DNA of 64,000 nt from Cesiribacteraceae bacterium YIM B00369. GTDB lineage: Bacteria; Bacteroidota; Bacteroidia; Cytophagales; Cyclobacteriaceae. A program made the position numbers and the translations under genes. Every line of letters begins with the position of its first letter. Position 1 is the stretch's first letter. The stretch spans positions 1 through 64,000 of the forward strand of contig JAFMYY010000014.1 of assembly GCA_017948555.1 (NCBI GenBank). The letters run 5' to 3'. The notes beneath the pieces were generated by a model that was not told the origin of the DNA, searched no databases, and saw nothing but the letters and a program-made list of their open reading frames with translations. Shown one piece after another: positions 32,166-40,616 of this stretch.

Positions 32166-32380
32166 ATGAAAAAAATTAGTGAATAATAAATTAACCAAGG
32201 CTGAAAAAAATATAGATAAGCCTGCATTCCTGATACGTTAACCCATTTGCGAATGTTTCTGCAGCACCTTTTTGCGGGTTAAGCAGCTCAGGTGTTGTTC
32301 ATAGCAGAAATACAAAAAGTGGCTTTTCATTCAAAAAAGAAGGATATTAGCATTACTACAACAGAACAAACTTTATTTTT

Positions 32381-33670
32381 ATGAAATATTTACCAATAGG
32401 CAAAGATCTTTTTACTGTTAACCGGCAAAGATTTATTGCACGCCTTAAGCCGGACAGTATTGCCGTATTTAATTCAAATGACCTTTTGCCAACTAACGCC
32501 GATGGTACCATGCCTTTCCGGCAGAACAACGATTTGTTCTACCTTTCGGGTATTGATCAGGAAGAAAGCATACTGGTTTTATTCCCTGATTACCCGGATG
32601 AGAAATTCAGGGAAATTTTGTTCCTGAAAGAGACCAATGAGCATATTGCTGTCTGGGAAGGGCATAAATATACAAAGGAAGAGGCTTATGCCACCTCGGG
32701 AATCCGTACTGTGCTGTGGCTTTCGCAGTTTGAGCAAACGTTTAATACTTTAATGAGTCAGGCCGACAGGGTGTACCTGAACAGTAATGAGCATATCAGA
32801 AATGCCTCCACTACCGAAACCCGCGATATGCGTTTTGCAAAGTGGTGCCGCGAAACATACCCCATTCATACTTACAAACGTTCAGCTCCGGTTATGCAGC
32901 ACCTGCGGGCGGTTAAATCAGAAATAGAAATTGACCTGATGCAAAAGGCCTGCGATATTACAGAGCAGGGCTTCCGGCGCATACTCCGTTTTGTTAAGCC
33001 CGGAGTAATGGAGTATGAAATTGAGGCTGAGTTTATACATGAGTTTATCAGGAACAGGAGCAGGGGCTTTGGTTATTCCCCTATTATAGCCAGTGGGGCA
33101 AATGCATGTGTGCTGCATTATATCGAGAATAATGCAGAGTGTAAGGATGGTGAGCTGATCCTGTTTGATGTAGGGGCAGAGTATGCAAATTATAATGCAG
33201 ACATGACCAGGGTTATTCCGGTGAATGGACGCTTTACCCGCCGCCAGAAAGAAATTTATAATGCGGTATTGCATGTGCAGCGGGAAGCTACTAAACTGTT
33301 GCGCCCCGGGAATACCATTCCGCAATACCATAAGCAGGTAGGGGAGATTATGACTGAACAGCTTTTGAAGGTGGGTTTGCTGGATTCCACCGATGTAAAG
33401 AACCAGAAAGCGGATAACCCTGCTTACAGAAAGTATTTTATGCATGGTACCTCACACCACCTTGGCTTAGATGTACATGATGTGGGCAACGTGTTCCGGA
33501 AATTTGAGCAGGGCATGGTGTTTACGGTGGAGCCAGGTATTTACATCAGGGAAGAAGGAATAGGCATTCGCCTGGAGAATAATGTGGTGATTACTGATGA
33601 TGGTGTGTTTGACCTGATGCGCAATATTCCAATTGAGGCTGATGAAATTGAAGAGCTGATGAACAGTTAA
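32381..33670 (+). CDS. pepP: aminopeptidase P (Xaa-Pro aminopeptidase, M24B)
   Basis: A 429-residue cytosolic metallopeptidase. The N-terminal AMP_N domain (about 10-170, FRQNNDLFYLSGIDQEESIL) precedes the pita-bread fold with the dimetal ligands: LFDVGAEYANYNADMTRVIPV supplies two Asp, MHGTSHHLGLDVHD the His, and TVEPGIYI and GIRLENN the two Glu. It removes N-terminal residues before proline. The length is normal. The gene stands alone on the plus strand, followed by a strong bidirectional terminator. Confidence 0.92.
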   Translation: MKYLPIGKDLFTVNRQRFIARLKPDSIAVFNSNDLLPTNADGTMPFRQNNDLFYLSGIDQEESILVLFPDYPDEKFREILFLKETNEHIAVWEGHKYTKEEAYATSGIRTVLWLSQFEQTFNTLMSQADRVYLNSNEHIRNASTTETRDMRFAKWCRETYPIHTYKRSAPVMQHLRAVKSEIEIDLMQKACDITEQGFRRILRFVKPGVMEYEIEAEFIHEFIRNRSRGFGYSPIIASGANACVLHYIENNAECKDGELILFDVGAEYANYNADMTRVIPVNGRFTRRQKEIYNAVLHVQREATKLLRPGNTIPQYHKQVGEIMTEQLLKVGLLDSTDVKNQKADNPAYRKYFMHGTSHHLGLDVHDVGNVFRKFEQGMVFTVEPGIYIREEGIGIRLENNVVITDDGVFDLMRNIPIEADEIEELMNS

Positions 33671-33754
33671 ATCCAGGCAGCAGATGATTATTTTTAAGGA
33701 TATGGTATAAGGCAGTAATGCTGAAAAGTCATGTAATAAATATTATTTGTTATT

Positions 33755-33798
33755 AAAAAAAATAGTGAGGCCGGTTCATCCGGCCTCACTATTTTTTT
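33755..33798 (+). terminator. strong terminator after pepP
   Basis: An exceptionally long stem: AAAAAAATAGTGAGGCCGG (33755-33773) approximately complementary to CCGGCCTCACTATTTTTTT (33780-33798), with a loop of about six bases. Confidence 0.9.
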
Positions 33799-33844
33799 GT
33801 CCTCTGTAAATGCTTTTTTGTTTTTCTGCTCTCATTCCCGCTAA

Positions 33845-33885
33845 TTCCACACTTTGTGTGTGGATAAAAACCCCACTGTGTGGAA
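33845..33885. promoter_or_regulatory. nested inverted repeats, possible enhancer site for an NtrC-type activator
   Basis: TTCCACAC (33845-33852) pairs with GTGTGGAA (33878-33885); inside, CCACAC-ttt-GTGTGTGG and CCCCACTGTGTGG form smaller dyads. It lies 86-126 bases upstream of a -24/-12-like element, the spacing typical of enhancer sites for sigma-54 activators, and one such activator is encoded next door. Confidence 0.35.
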
Positions 33886-33970
33886 GAGTTCTACATTTAT
33901 TTTCAGGTGTTTCAGAGTAAAGAAAATGTAAATGTAAGATTTATAGCTGTTTAGCCTGTTTTTTTATTTC

Positions 33971-33986
33971 TGGCACGGTTGTTCGT
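33971..33986 (+). promoter_or_regulatory. sigma-54-like -24/-12 element (imperfect -12)
   Basis: TGGCACGGTTGTTCGT. The -24 half TGGCACG is perfect. The -12 half should read TTGCW and reads TTCGT, with G and C exchanged. It lies about 70 bases before the ATG at 34054. Confidence 0.35.
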
Positions 33987-34053
33987 ATATACCTGAGCAT
34001 AGACTTAGAATAGAAAAACGAAATTTTTTAAAATACTTAAATTAATAAGAACC

Positions 34054-34524
34054 ATGAAGAAGACATTTTTAACATTAGTAGCAGTTGGATTTGGAGTATC
34101 AGTATCATTTGCGCAAACAGCTCCTGTACAGGGAACTGAAACTGAGCAGAGCGGAATGCAGACTGAGCAAACAGATAATATGTACCAGCAGGAAGAAGGC
34201 AGGACAGAAGTTGAAATGAGTGAAGTGCCTGTTGCAGTACAGGATGCGTTTAAAAACGGACAGTACAGCAATTACGAGGTTCTTTCTATTTATGAAAAAG
34301 AAGCAGAAGAAGGTAAAAAATACGAATTTGAGCTTGCTCAAAGCGGAGCTGCTGCCACTGAAGGACAGGAAACTGCTGTTGAAGAAGGTATAGCAGGAGT
34401 GGAAACTGAGCGTGTAAGCGACCGCCAGGCAGATGTAATTGTTTATTTTGATGAAAACGGTCAGGTTTTAGAAGAAAAAGATCCTGAAGAAAAGAAAGAA
34501 GATAAAATGAACTCTGAGTATTAA
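34054..34524 (+). CDS. secreted PepSY-like acidic protein
   Basis: A 156-residue exported protein (signal MKKTFLTLVAVGFGVSVSFAQ). After a Gln/Glu/Thr-rich linker comes a single domain: EMSEVPVAVQDAFKNGQYSNYEVLSIYEKEAEEGKKYEFELA... and, after another acidic linker, VIVYFDENGQVLEEKD. This is the beta-lactamase-inhibitor-like PepSY-like fold (PF11396 type), here split by an Ala/Glu/Thr-rich insert. Family members are periplasmic and their function is unclear; related proteins are induced by envelope or stress signals in Bacteroidota. It precedes an NtrC-type activator gene and has a sigma-54-like upstream region. Confidence 0.7.
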   Translation: MKKTFLTLVAVGFGVSVSFAQTAPVQGTETEQSGMQTEQTDNMYQQEEGRTEVEMSEVPVAVQDAFKNGQYSNYEVLSIYEKEAEEGKKYEFELAQSGAAATEGQETAVEEGIAGVETERVSDRQADVIVYFDENGQVLEEKDPEEKKEDKMNSEY

Positions 34525-34648
34525 TAATATTTAATTTTTTGGACACAGATCGCTCATTGTCTGAAGCTTGCAGATTAAATGCTATGATTTCAATCTGATT
34601 TTTTCAAGCCCATAAATTTTTTAGACTGTTTTTCCGTTTCAACCAGGT

Positions 34649-34682
34649 AAGCGAAGCATATAACTATGCTTCGCTTTTTTTT
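34649..34682 (+). terminator. rho-independent terminator between the PepSY-like and NtrC genes
   Basis: Arms AAGCGAAGCATA (34649-34660) and TATGCTTCGCTT (34665-34676) with a 4-base loop, followed by eight T. Confidence 0.88.
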
Positions 34683-34764
34683 GTTGTAGGGAAAATAATG
34701 TACTTTTAAACCTATTGTATCCTTCGGAACGTTAAGTATACATAAAACATCTTCGGCCAATTGT

Positions 34765-36138
34765 ATGATAAAAATATTAATAGTGGATGATGATCCGATG
34801 TTTCGCATTATGCTTCGGACATTTCTTCTTAAAAATAATTACGAAATAGCAGAGGCACCTAATGGTAAAGACTGTCTGAAAAAGATCAGGACCGAAAGAT
34901 TTGATATTGTGCTCACAGATCTGCGGTTGCCGGATACCACCGGCCTGGAGTTATTGCAGGAAATAAAAGATTCAGACCTTAACCGTGAGGCTCCGGTTAT
35001 ACTAATGACAAGCTTTGGCGATATACAGTCAGCTGTAAAGGCCATGAAGCTGGGAGCGTATGAATATGTGACCAAGCCGGTAAATCCTGATGAGATCCTT
35101 ATGAATATTAAGGGTGCTTTAAAGAAGAACCTGCAGAAACAAAAAGTGGTTGCAGGGGGGGATGAGGAAGAAAGTCCTTTCCGCGATTTTGAATATGTGA
35201 ACGGAACCACTGAAGAAGCCGGTCGTATTCAGGAGTTTATTGCTTTGGTAGCCCCCACCCGTATGTCGGTGCTTATTCAGGGAGAGAGTGGTACGGGAAA
35301 AGAGTATGTGGCAAAAATGATCCACCAGAAGAGCAAGCGGAAAGATGAACCCTTTGTGGCGGTCGATTGCGGCACCCTTTCGAAGGACCTTGCAGGAAGT
35401 GAGCTGTTTGGCCATGTAAAAGGTGCTTTTACAGGAGCCTTACAGGATAAAAAAGGGCAGTTTCATGAAGCAGACGGGGGAACCCTTTTTCTGGATGAGG
35501 TGGGGAATTTGCCTTACGAGGTGCAGGTAAAGCTGTTGCGTGCCCTGCAGGAAAGAAAAGTGCGGCAGATTGGAAGTAATGTGGATCTGGATGTAAACGT
35601 GCGTATAATTGCCGCTACCAATGAAGACTTACAGCTGGCATCAGAAGAAGGGCGTTTCCGGGAAGATCTTTATCATCGTTTGAATGAATTCAGTATTTCG
35701 GTGCCACCTCTCAGGGAGCGGAGAGATGATGTGATTTCCTTTGCTGAATATTTCCTGAACCAGGCAAATGAAGAGCTGGAGAAAGAAATACGGGGCTTTA
35801 CGCCGGAGGTGCTTACGGTTTTTTTAAAATACAACTGGCCTGGTAATCTCCGGGAACTGAAAAATATAGTAAAAAGAAGTACCCTGCTGGCAAAAGCAGA
35901 TTATATCGATACCACCGATTTACCTGAAGATCTGGTGAGGCAGGCCCATAACCTGGAAGAAAACGGGGTGAACAGCCACCATACTAATATAAAAGCAGTG
36001 CATGAAAAAAATGAGAAGGAGCTGATAAAGCAGGTGCTCATTCAAACTAATTTTAATAAAAGTAAAGCTGCCCGGATCCTTAATATAGACAGAAAAACAC
36101 TCTATAATAAGTTAAAGCTTTACAATATTGATATGTAG
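34765..36138 (+). CDS. NtrC-type sigma-54-dependent response regulator
   Basis: A 457-residue protein. Receiver domain 1-120 with Asp8-Asp9 (VDDD), phospho-acceptor Asp52 (LTDLRLPD) and Lys106 (VTKPVNP). AAA+ domain about 145-385 with Walker A GESGTGKEY, the sigma-54-contacting GAFTGA loop (GHVKGAFTGAL), Walker B GGTLFLDEVGNLP and the arginine-finger region. C-terminal Fis-type HTH (FNKSKAARILNIDRKTLYNKL). It is therefore a genuine activator of sigma-54 promoters. The convergent gene at 36247 encodes a hybrid histidine kinase and the divergent-side gene at 34054 has a candidate sigma-54 site, so the three may form one circuit. Confidence 0.93.
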   Translation: MIKILIVDDDPMFRIMLRTFLLKNNYEIAEAPNGKDCLKKIRTERFDIVLTDLRLPDTTGLELLQEIKDSDLNREAPVILMTSFGDIQSAVKAMKLGAYEYVTKPVNPDEILMNIKGALKKNLQKQKVVAGGDEEESPFRDFEYVNGTTEEAGRIQEFIALVAPTRMSVLIQGESGTGKEYVAKMIHQKSKRKDEPFVAVDCGTLSKDLAGSELFGHVKGAFTGALQDKKGQFHEADGGTLFLDEVGNLPYEVQVKLLRALQERKVRQIGSNVDLDVNVRIIAATNEDLQLASEEGRFREDLYHRLNEFSISVPPLRERRDDVISFAEYFLNQANEELEKEIRGFTPEVLTVFLKYNWPGNLRELKNIVKRSTLLAKADYIDTTDLPEDLVRQAHNLEENGVNSHHTNIKAVHEKNEKELIKQVLIQTNFNKSKAARILNIDRKTLYNKLKLYNIDM

Positions 36139-36154
36139 AGCAGAGATTTAGATG

Positions 36155-36240
36155 TTAGTTGTTTGTTGTTAGCGGAGGCTTATTAATTGCAGGTATAAAC
36201 ACGCCTGCAAAGCTTTGGCGAACAACAAACAACTAATAAC
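36155..36240. repeat. heptanucleotide inverted repeat between convergent genes (TTAGTTG type)
   Basis: Heptads TTAGTTG, TTTGTTG, TTAGCGG (36155-36175) and GAACAAC, AAACAAC, TAATAAC (36220-36240). A perfect 16-base inverted repeat lies inside (36155-36170 and 36221-36236), around a smaller hairpin GCAGG...CCTGC. Confidence 0.65.
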
Positions 36241-36246
36241 TCATTT

Positions 36247-38868
36247 TTACGAACTGAAAGACTCACTTTGGGTAAGCTTGCCCACCTCCTCCTCCACAAA
36301 CCTCACCGCATCCTCGATTTTTTGCCCGAGTTCATCAAAAATCTGCTGAAACTCTTCCTGTGGCCTGCTGGTGTCAAAAAATTCAATTTCTTTCAATAGT
36401 TCTGCCGCCCGGTTTGCTTCAAGGTGCTTAAAGGTGGGGTACATTTTATGAGCCAGTTCCGACAGGTTACTGTAGTCCTGCTGAAGGTGCAGGGTATGTA
36501 GCTGCTCTGTGTTTTCTGATGTATTTTCCAGGAATGACTGCAGGAACAGCATAAATGCCTGTTCATCGCCGGCTGCAAACTGCCGGAACATATCCAGATT
36601 ATAATTTTCTTCTGCCGGTTCTGCTTCTTTCAATTGTAAAGGGGAGGTTGCCTCCCTGCTTCCGGTTTCATTTTCTCCGGCCGGCCGGGGCTCACTCCAG
36701 AGGGAGGTAAAGAGCTGTAAAAGGTCTTTTTCGGTATACGGTTTTACAAGGTAGGAGTCCATCCCTTTTTCCAGGTATCCTTTTAAGTCCTGGCGCATAG
36801 CGTTTGCAGTAACCGCAACTACAGGTATTGATGCTTTTTCCCCCTTCAGTAAACGTATTTGTTGTACCAGTTCAATGCCGCTCATGCCGGGCATGTTAAT
36901 GTCTGTCATTACAAGGTCGTAATCCCTGGTTTTGAGCAGCTCAAATGCATCAAATCCGTTTACGGCTTCCTCGGTTTCTATTCCCCATTTACGTAAAATG
37001 GTATTGAGCAGAAGAACGTTAAAGCGATCGTCCTCTGCCAGAAGAACCTTTTTGCCTGCCCACTGCTGCGAAGGGGCTTTATCCTCTCGGGTGGTAGCAG
37101 CTTTCCCTGCGCGGGTTTCTTCGCCTTTAGGGAAAGGAATGGTAACCAGAAAGGTAGATCCTTTGCCTTTTTCACTTTCCACCGTAATTTGTCCGCCCTG
37201 TAGCTCGACCAGTTTTTTGGTAATGGAAAGGCCAAGGCCGGTGCCTCCGTATTTGCGGGTAATGCTTTCATCGGCCTGGCTGAAATTTTCGAAAATGTAA
37301 GGAAGCTGTTCTTCGCTGATGCCAATTCCGGTGTCGCGCACCTCTATATTTACAACATATTTACCGAACCCGTTATCCTTGGCGTCAAAGTGGATAACCA
37401 CTTCTCCTTCTTCAGTAAACTTAATGGCATTACTGAACAGGTTGAATAAAACCTGTTGCAGGCGGAACGGATCTCCCAGCAGATAAAATTCTTCGTCAGG
37501 AAAATCCCTGGTTAATTTAATTGCTTTGCCTGTGGCTTTGCTCTCTGCTACATAGCATGTCTCTTCAATAAGATTCCTTATTCCAAAATCCTTTTTCTCA
37601 AAGCGGAGCTGGCCTGCCTCAATTTTAGAAAGGTCAAGTATATCGGTAACTATGGCCAGTAAAAAGTCGGATGAAGAGCTGATTGCTTTTACCTGGTCTT
37701 TTTGCTGTGGCTGCAGTGCCGATTTTTTTAACTGCTCCGTAAAACCAATAATCGCGTTCAGGGGAGTGCGTATCTCGTGGCTCATATTTGCCAGGAACTG
37801 CTCCTTAATCTGGCGGAGGCGCTCAGAGCGATGCCTGGCCAGTTCCAGATTCTTTTTGTAATAGTTGCTGCGGGATATATCTTTCACGATAAGAATCATG
37901 AAGATCAGGCTCATCAGTAAGCCTGCGCAGCTTATCATAAAAATAATAAACGATGCCTGGTTTGCCACTGCACGGGCTCTGCGGGCATTGGCAAGGGACG
38001 ACATTTCCTCTTCCCGGTCCAGTTCCTTAATCATCTGCCGGATCTGGTTCATTACTGCCTGGTCTTTTTCCAGCATTACCAGCTCCTGGCCGGTTAGCTG
38101 CCGGCGGTAAACATTTTCCTCCTGCTGAATCTCTTCCAGTATCTGGCGGATATTCCGCATGAGGGTATCGGCAGTGGCCTGGGTAACGATGATAGTGTCA
38201 ACACTTATTTCTGTGCGGGTAGTGGTAAAGGTGCTGTCAGTATTCTCAATTACCACATTGCGCTTGCTTTTATTTCCATTGCCAAAGAGGCGGCTGAAGA
38301 AGCCTTTTTTCTCCACAGGTTCAATGTTTACCCGCGGAAGGGTAGGGCGGTTCTCTTCCACCTTTCTGTGTGTGGTTTTAAGTGCTTTATTTATTTTTAC
38401 AGAATCTTTTTTTCCTTCGTCCAGCCTGCGGAGAGCTTTTGCAGAAAATGTTTGCTGGTCAGTCATGGCTTTCAGCTCCATAAACTTATTCAGGCCATTA
38501 ATTTTCTGCTCCATGAGCAGCCCGATTGAATCAATCCGTCTCCTTTGCCAGGGCTGGTAAGCTGTTAAGGTTTTCAGGGTGTCGAGCTTGGCAAAAACCC
38601 TGTTCAGGGTACTTTCATAATTTTTAAGGTAGGGATCTTCCTGCGAAAGAGTATAGGCCCGTATCTGGCTTTCGGCTTCTGAAATATCGGTAAGCAGCTG
38701 GTTAAGGAGGGTAGATTTCTTGTTGGGCTGTGCCAGTATTTCAACCGAGGCCGATATCTGATTAAAGCTATTGATGGAATAGTAAATTGCCGTGATCAAA
38801 CCCATAGCCAGCAGGCTGAAGGCAATAATTACTTTGGTTTTTGTAGACGAATACTCTTTTGTGCTCAT
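36247..38868 (-). CDS. hybrid histidine kinase with receiver and Hpt domains
   Basis: An 873-residue membrane protein. Helix one is about residues 14-34; a long sensor region (35-305) of helical CHASE3-like character is interrupted at 186-213 by a basic Gly-rich insert (GFFSRLFGNGNKSKRN); helix two is about 306-328. HisKA carries His364 (NMSHEIRTPLNAIIGF), HATPase has NLFSNAIKF, DTGIGIS and GGTGLGLSI, the receiver has Asp656 (TDINMPGMSG), and the Hpt ends with His807 (LAHKMYPTFKHL). This is a complete internal phosphorelay, and its final acceptor could be the adjacent NtrC-type regulator (convergent gene, stop 108 bases away). The signal sensed is unknown. Confidence 0.93.
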   Translation of the reverse strand: MSTKEYSSTKTKVIIAFSLLAMGLITAIYYSINSFNQISASVEILAQPNKKSTLLNQLLTDISEAESQIRAYTLSQEDPYLKNYESTLNRVFAKLDTLKTLTAYQPWQRRRIDSIGLLMEQKINGLNKFMELKAMTDQQTFSAKALRRLDEGKKDSVKINKALKTTHRKVEENRPTLPRVNIEPVEKKGFFSRLFGNGNKSKRNVVIENTDSTFTTTRTEISVDTIIVTQATADTLMRNIRQILEEIQQEENVYRRQLTGQELVMLEKDQAVMNQIRQMIKELDREEEMSSLANARRARAVANQASFIIFMISCAGLLMSLIFMILIVKDISRSNYYKKNLELARHRSERLRQIKEQFLANMSHEIRTPLNAIIGFTEQLKKSALQPQQKDQVKAISSSSDFLLAIVTDILDLSKIEAGQLRFEKKDFGIRNLIEETCYVAESKATGKAIKLTRDFPDEEFYLLGDPFRLQQVLFNLFSNAIKFTEEGEVVIHFDAKDNGFGKYVVNIEVRDTGIGISEEQLPYIFENFSQADESITRKYGGTGLGLSITKKLVELQGGQITVESEKGKGSTFLVTIPFPKGEETRAGKAATTREDKAPSQQWAGKKVLLAEDDRFNVLLLNTILRKWGIETEEAVNGFDAFELLKTRDYDLVMTDINMPGMSGIELVQQIRLLKGEKASIPVVAVTANAMRQDLKGYLEKGMDSYLVKPYTEKDLLQLFTSLWSEPRPAGENETGSREATSPLQLKEAEPAEENYNLDMFRQFAAGDEQAFMLFLQSFLENTSENTEQLHTLHLQQDYSNLSELAHKMYPTFKHLEANRAAELLKEIEFFDTSRPQEEFQQIFDELGQKIEDAVRFVEEEVGKLTQSESFSS

Positions 38869-38937
38869 GCAGCTATAAGGCTCTTTACACTATAACAAAA
38901 AAAATACAAAAAGTATTGCTCAGAGGGGGAAAAGACG

Positions 38938-39045
38938 TGAGATATGAGACGTGAGACATGGGATGTGAGACATGGGACGTGAGAATGAACTGATCGATAA
39001 AACAACAATCTGTCTCCAATCTCATGTCTCCAATCTCATATCTCA
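38938..39045. repeat. heptanucleotide inverted repeat (TGAGACA type)
   Basis: Seven left-arm heptads (TGAGATA, TGAGACG, TGAGACA, TGGGATG, TGAGACA, TGGGACG, TGAGAAT, 38938-38986) and five right-arm heptads (TGTCTCC, AATCTCA, TGTCTCC, AATCTCA, TATCTCA, 39011-39045). It separates two minus-strand genes. Confidence 0.75.
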
Positions 39046-39055
39046 AATCCTTTTA

Positions 39056-40552
39056 TTATCTGTTATAAAGCTCCTGTCCTGCAGCCTCGTACTTGTCTCC
39101 TTTTTTCCAGAAGGGTGCTTTGGAGGCATTGGCAATCCTTTCGGCAGCCAGTGTAAAGGCCCTGCTGTAGCTGGTTACATAGGGGAAGTTAAGGGTTTCA
39201 GGGTTGTCGGTAACCTGATGGTAGTATTTCATCAGCTCCTCATCAAAAGCGGTAACTCCGGGGCTGAAGGTGGGAGCAGGAATCCCCCTTTTAGCGAAAT
39301 TAACATTGTCGGACCTGTCGAAAAGATTTTGCTCAGGAACGGGATCCTGTATGGCTTCCAGGCCAAAAGCCCGGGCAGCTGTAATAAAGTCGCTCTCTGC
39401 TTCGGTACGCTCAAGCCCTATTACTGTAATTTTAGTGGTGTCGTTATAGCCTGCTCCATCAATATTCAGGTTATAAACAATTTGCTCTAAAGGAAGTACA
39501 GGGTTATTTGCATACCAGGCACTTCCCAGCAGCCCTTTTTCCTCAGCTGTCCAGGCAGCTACCAAAACTGAGCGTTTTGGCGGGTTTTCTGCAAAATACT
39601 TTGCTGCCAGCATTATTGAGGCGGTGCCTATAGCATTATCGCGGGCTCCGTTAAAAATGGTATCAGCATCGGTAGTGCCTCTTTTTACGCCCACATGGTC
39701 GTAATGGGCGGAAAGAAGGATGTATTCATCTTTCAGTTCAGGGTCAGTGCCTTCAATAATACCTAATACGTTTTTACTCTTTACACGCTGGTTTACTTTT
39801 CCTTTAATCTGGAGAACGGCTTCTGCTTTTTTTGTTTCGGCCACCTTCTTCAGAATATTGTTTTTAGCATCCTGTAGCCAGAAGAGGGGAATTTCTGCTG
39901 CCCCGGACTCCTTTTCTGTATCCAGTTGCAGCTGATCGTTGTTAAGGTAATTTACGAGTACTTTCCAGGGGAGCTGCGGGTTATTGTACAGTTCAACTAC
40001 TGCTTTTGCTCCTTTTTCTGCCAGGCGCCTGCGCTTTTCGGCGGAGCTTGTAAACCATGCCTGTGGAGAGCTTTCTCCGGGCATACCTGCTTTTACTATA
40101 ACGATCTTTCCTTTAACATTGGCTTTTTTCAGGTCATCCTCAGTGCCATGGTTCAGGTAAATAAGGGGAGCGTTAAGGTCTGTATTATCCCCTGCCAGCA
40201 TAAGCAGCTCATTGGGCATAGTGTAAACGTCTTTGCCAATTTGCAGTTTTCCTTCTTCAGGAGGGCTGGTTTTGCGGAGGTGTACCTGCTGGAAATAGGT
40301 GTCGGAATCTCCTGCCGGCAGTATTCCATTGGCGCGGAAAGATTCTGCAATATAACGGGCTGCAATATCCAGTTCCGGACTGCCGGTGTCGCGGCCCTGC
40401 AGCTCATCAGATGCCAGGAAGCGGATATGCCTTTCTACCTCCGCTTGTGTAACAACTTCCTTAATGCCTGGTTCTGATTGTGCAAAAGAAGGTGCTGCTG
40501 GCAGTAAGAGGCTCAGGCAGCAGAGGCACGAAATTAAATTATTTTTGTTCAT
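39056..40552 (-). CDS. secreted M28-family metallopeptidase
   Basis: A 498-residue protein with a signal peptide (cleavage near APSFAQS). Zinc ligands and catalytic motifs of M28 are present: SAHYDHVG, FNGARDNAIGTA, AWTAEEKGLLGS and the later NLNIDGAGYND. A PA-like insert lies before the catalytic core (KANVKGKIVIVKAGMPGESS). M28 enzymes are aminopeptidases or glutamyl carboxypeptidase-like. It is 64 bases upstream of the DPP IV gene's stop, and both encode secreted peptidases on the same strand, suggesting joint use in protein scavenging. Confidence 0.9.
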   Translation of the reverse strand: MNKNNLISCLCCLSLLLPAAPSFAQSEPGIKEVVTQAEVERHIRFLASDELQGRDTGSPELDIAARYIAESFRANGILPAGDSDTYFQQVHLRKTSPPEEGKLQIGKDVYTMPNELLMLAGDNTDLNAPLIYLNHGTEDDLKKANVKGKIVIVKAGMPGESSPQAWFTSSAEKRRRLAEKGAKAVVELYNNPQLPWKVLVNYLNNDQLQLDTEKESGAAEIPLFWLQDAKNNILKKVAETKKAEAVLQIKGKVNQRVKSKNVLGIIEGTDPELKDEYILLSAHYDHVGVKRGTTDADTIFNGARDNAIGTASIMLAAKYFAENPPKRSVLVAAWTAEEKGLLGSAWYANNPVLPLEQIVYNLNIDGAGYNDTTKITVIGLERTEAESDFITAARAFGLEAIQDPVPEQNLFDRSDNVNFAKRGIPAPTFSPGVTAFDEELMKYYHQVTDNPETLNFPYVTSYSRAFTLAAERIANASKAPFWKKGDKYEAAGQELYNR

Positions 40553-40616
40553 AAATTTATTTTAAATAGTGTACCGGTTTCCGCATCAGAATAATTGCTG
40601 TAATCCGGTTAAGGTT

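Larger units (their letters stand above)
33799..34053 (+). other. upstream region of the PepSY-like gene
   Basis: About 255 bases with a nested dyad and a sigma-54-like element (entered separately) but no gene. It is the candidate control region for the gene at 34054. Confidence 0.45.
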
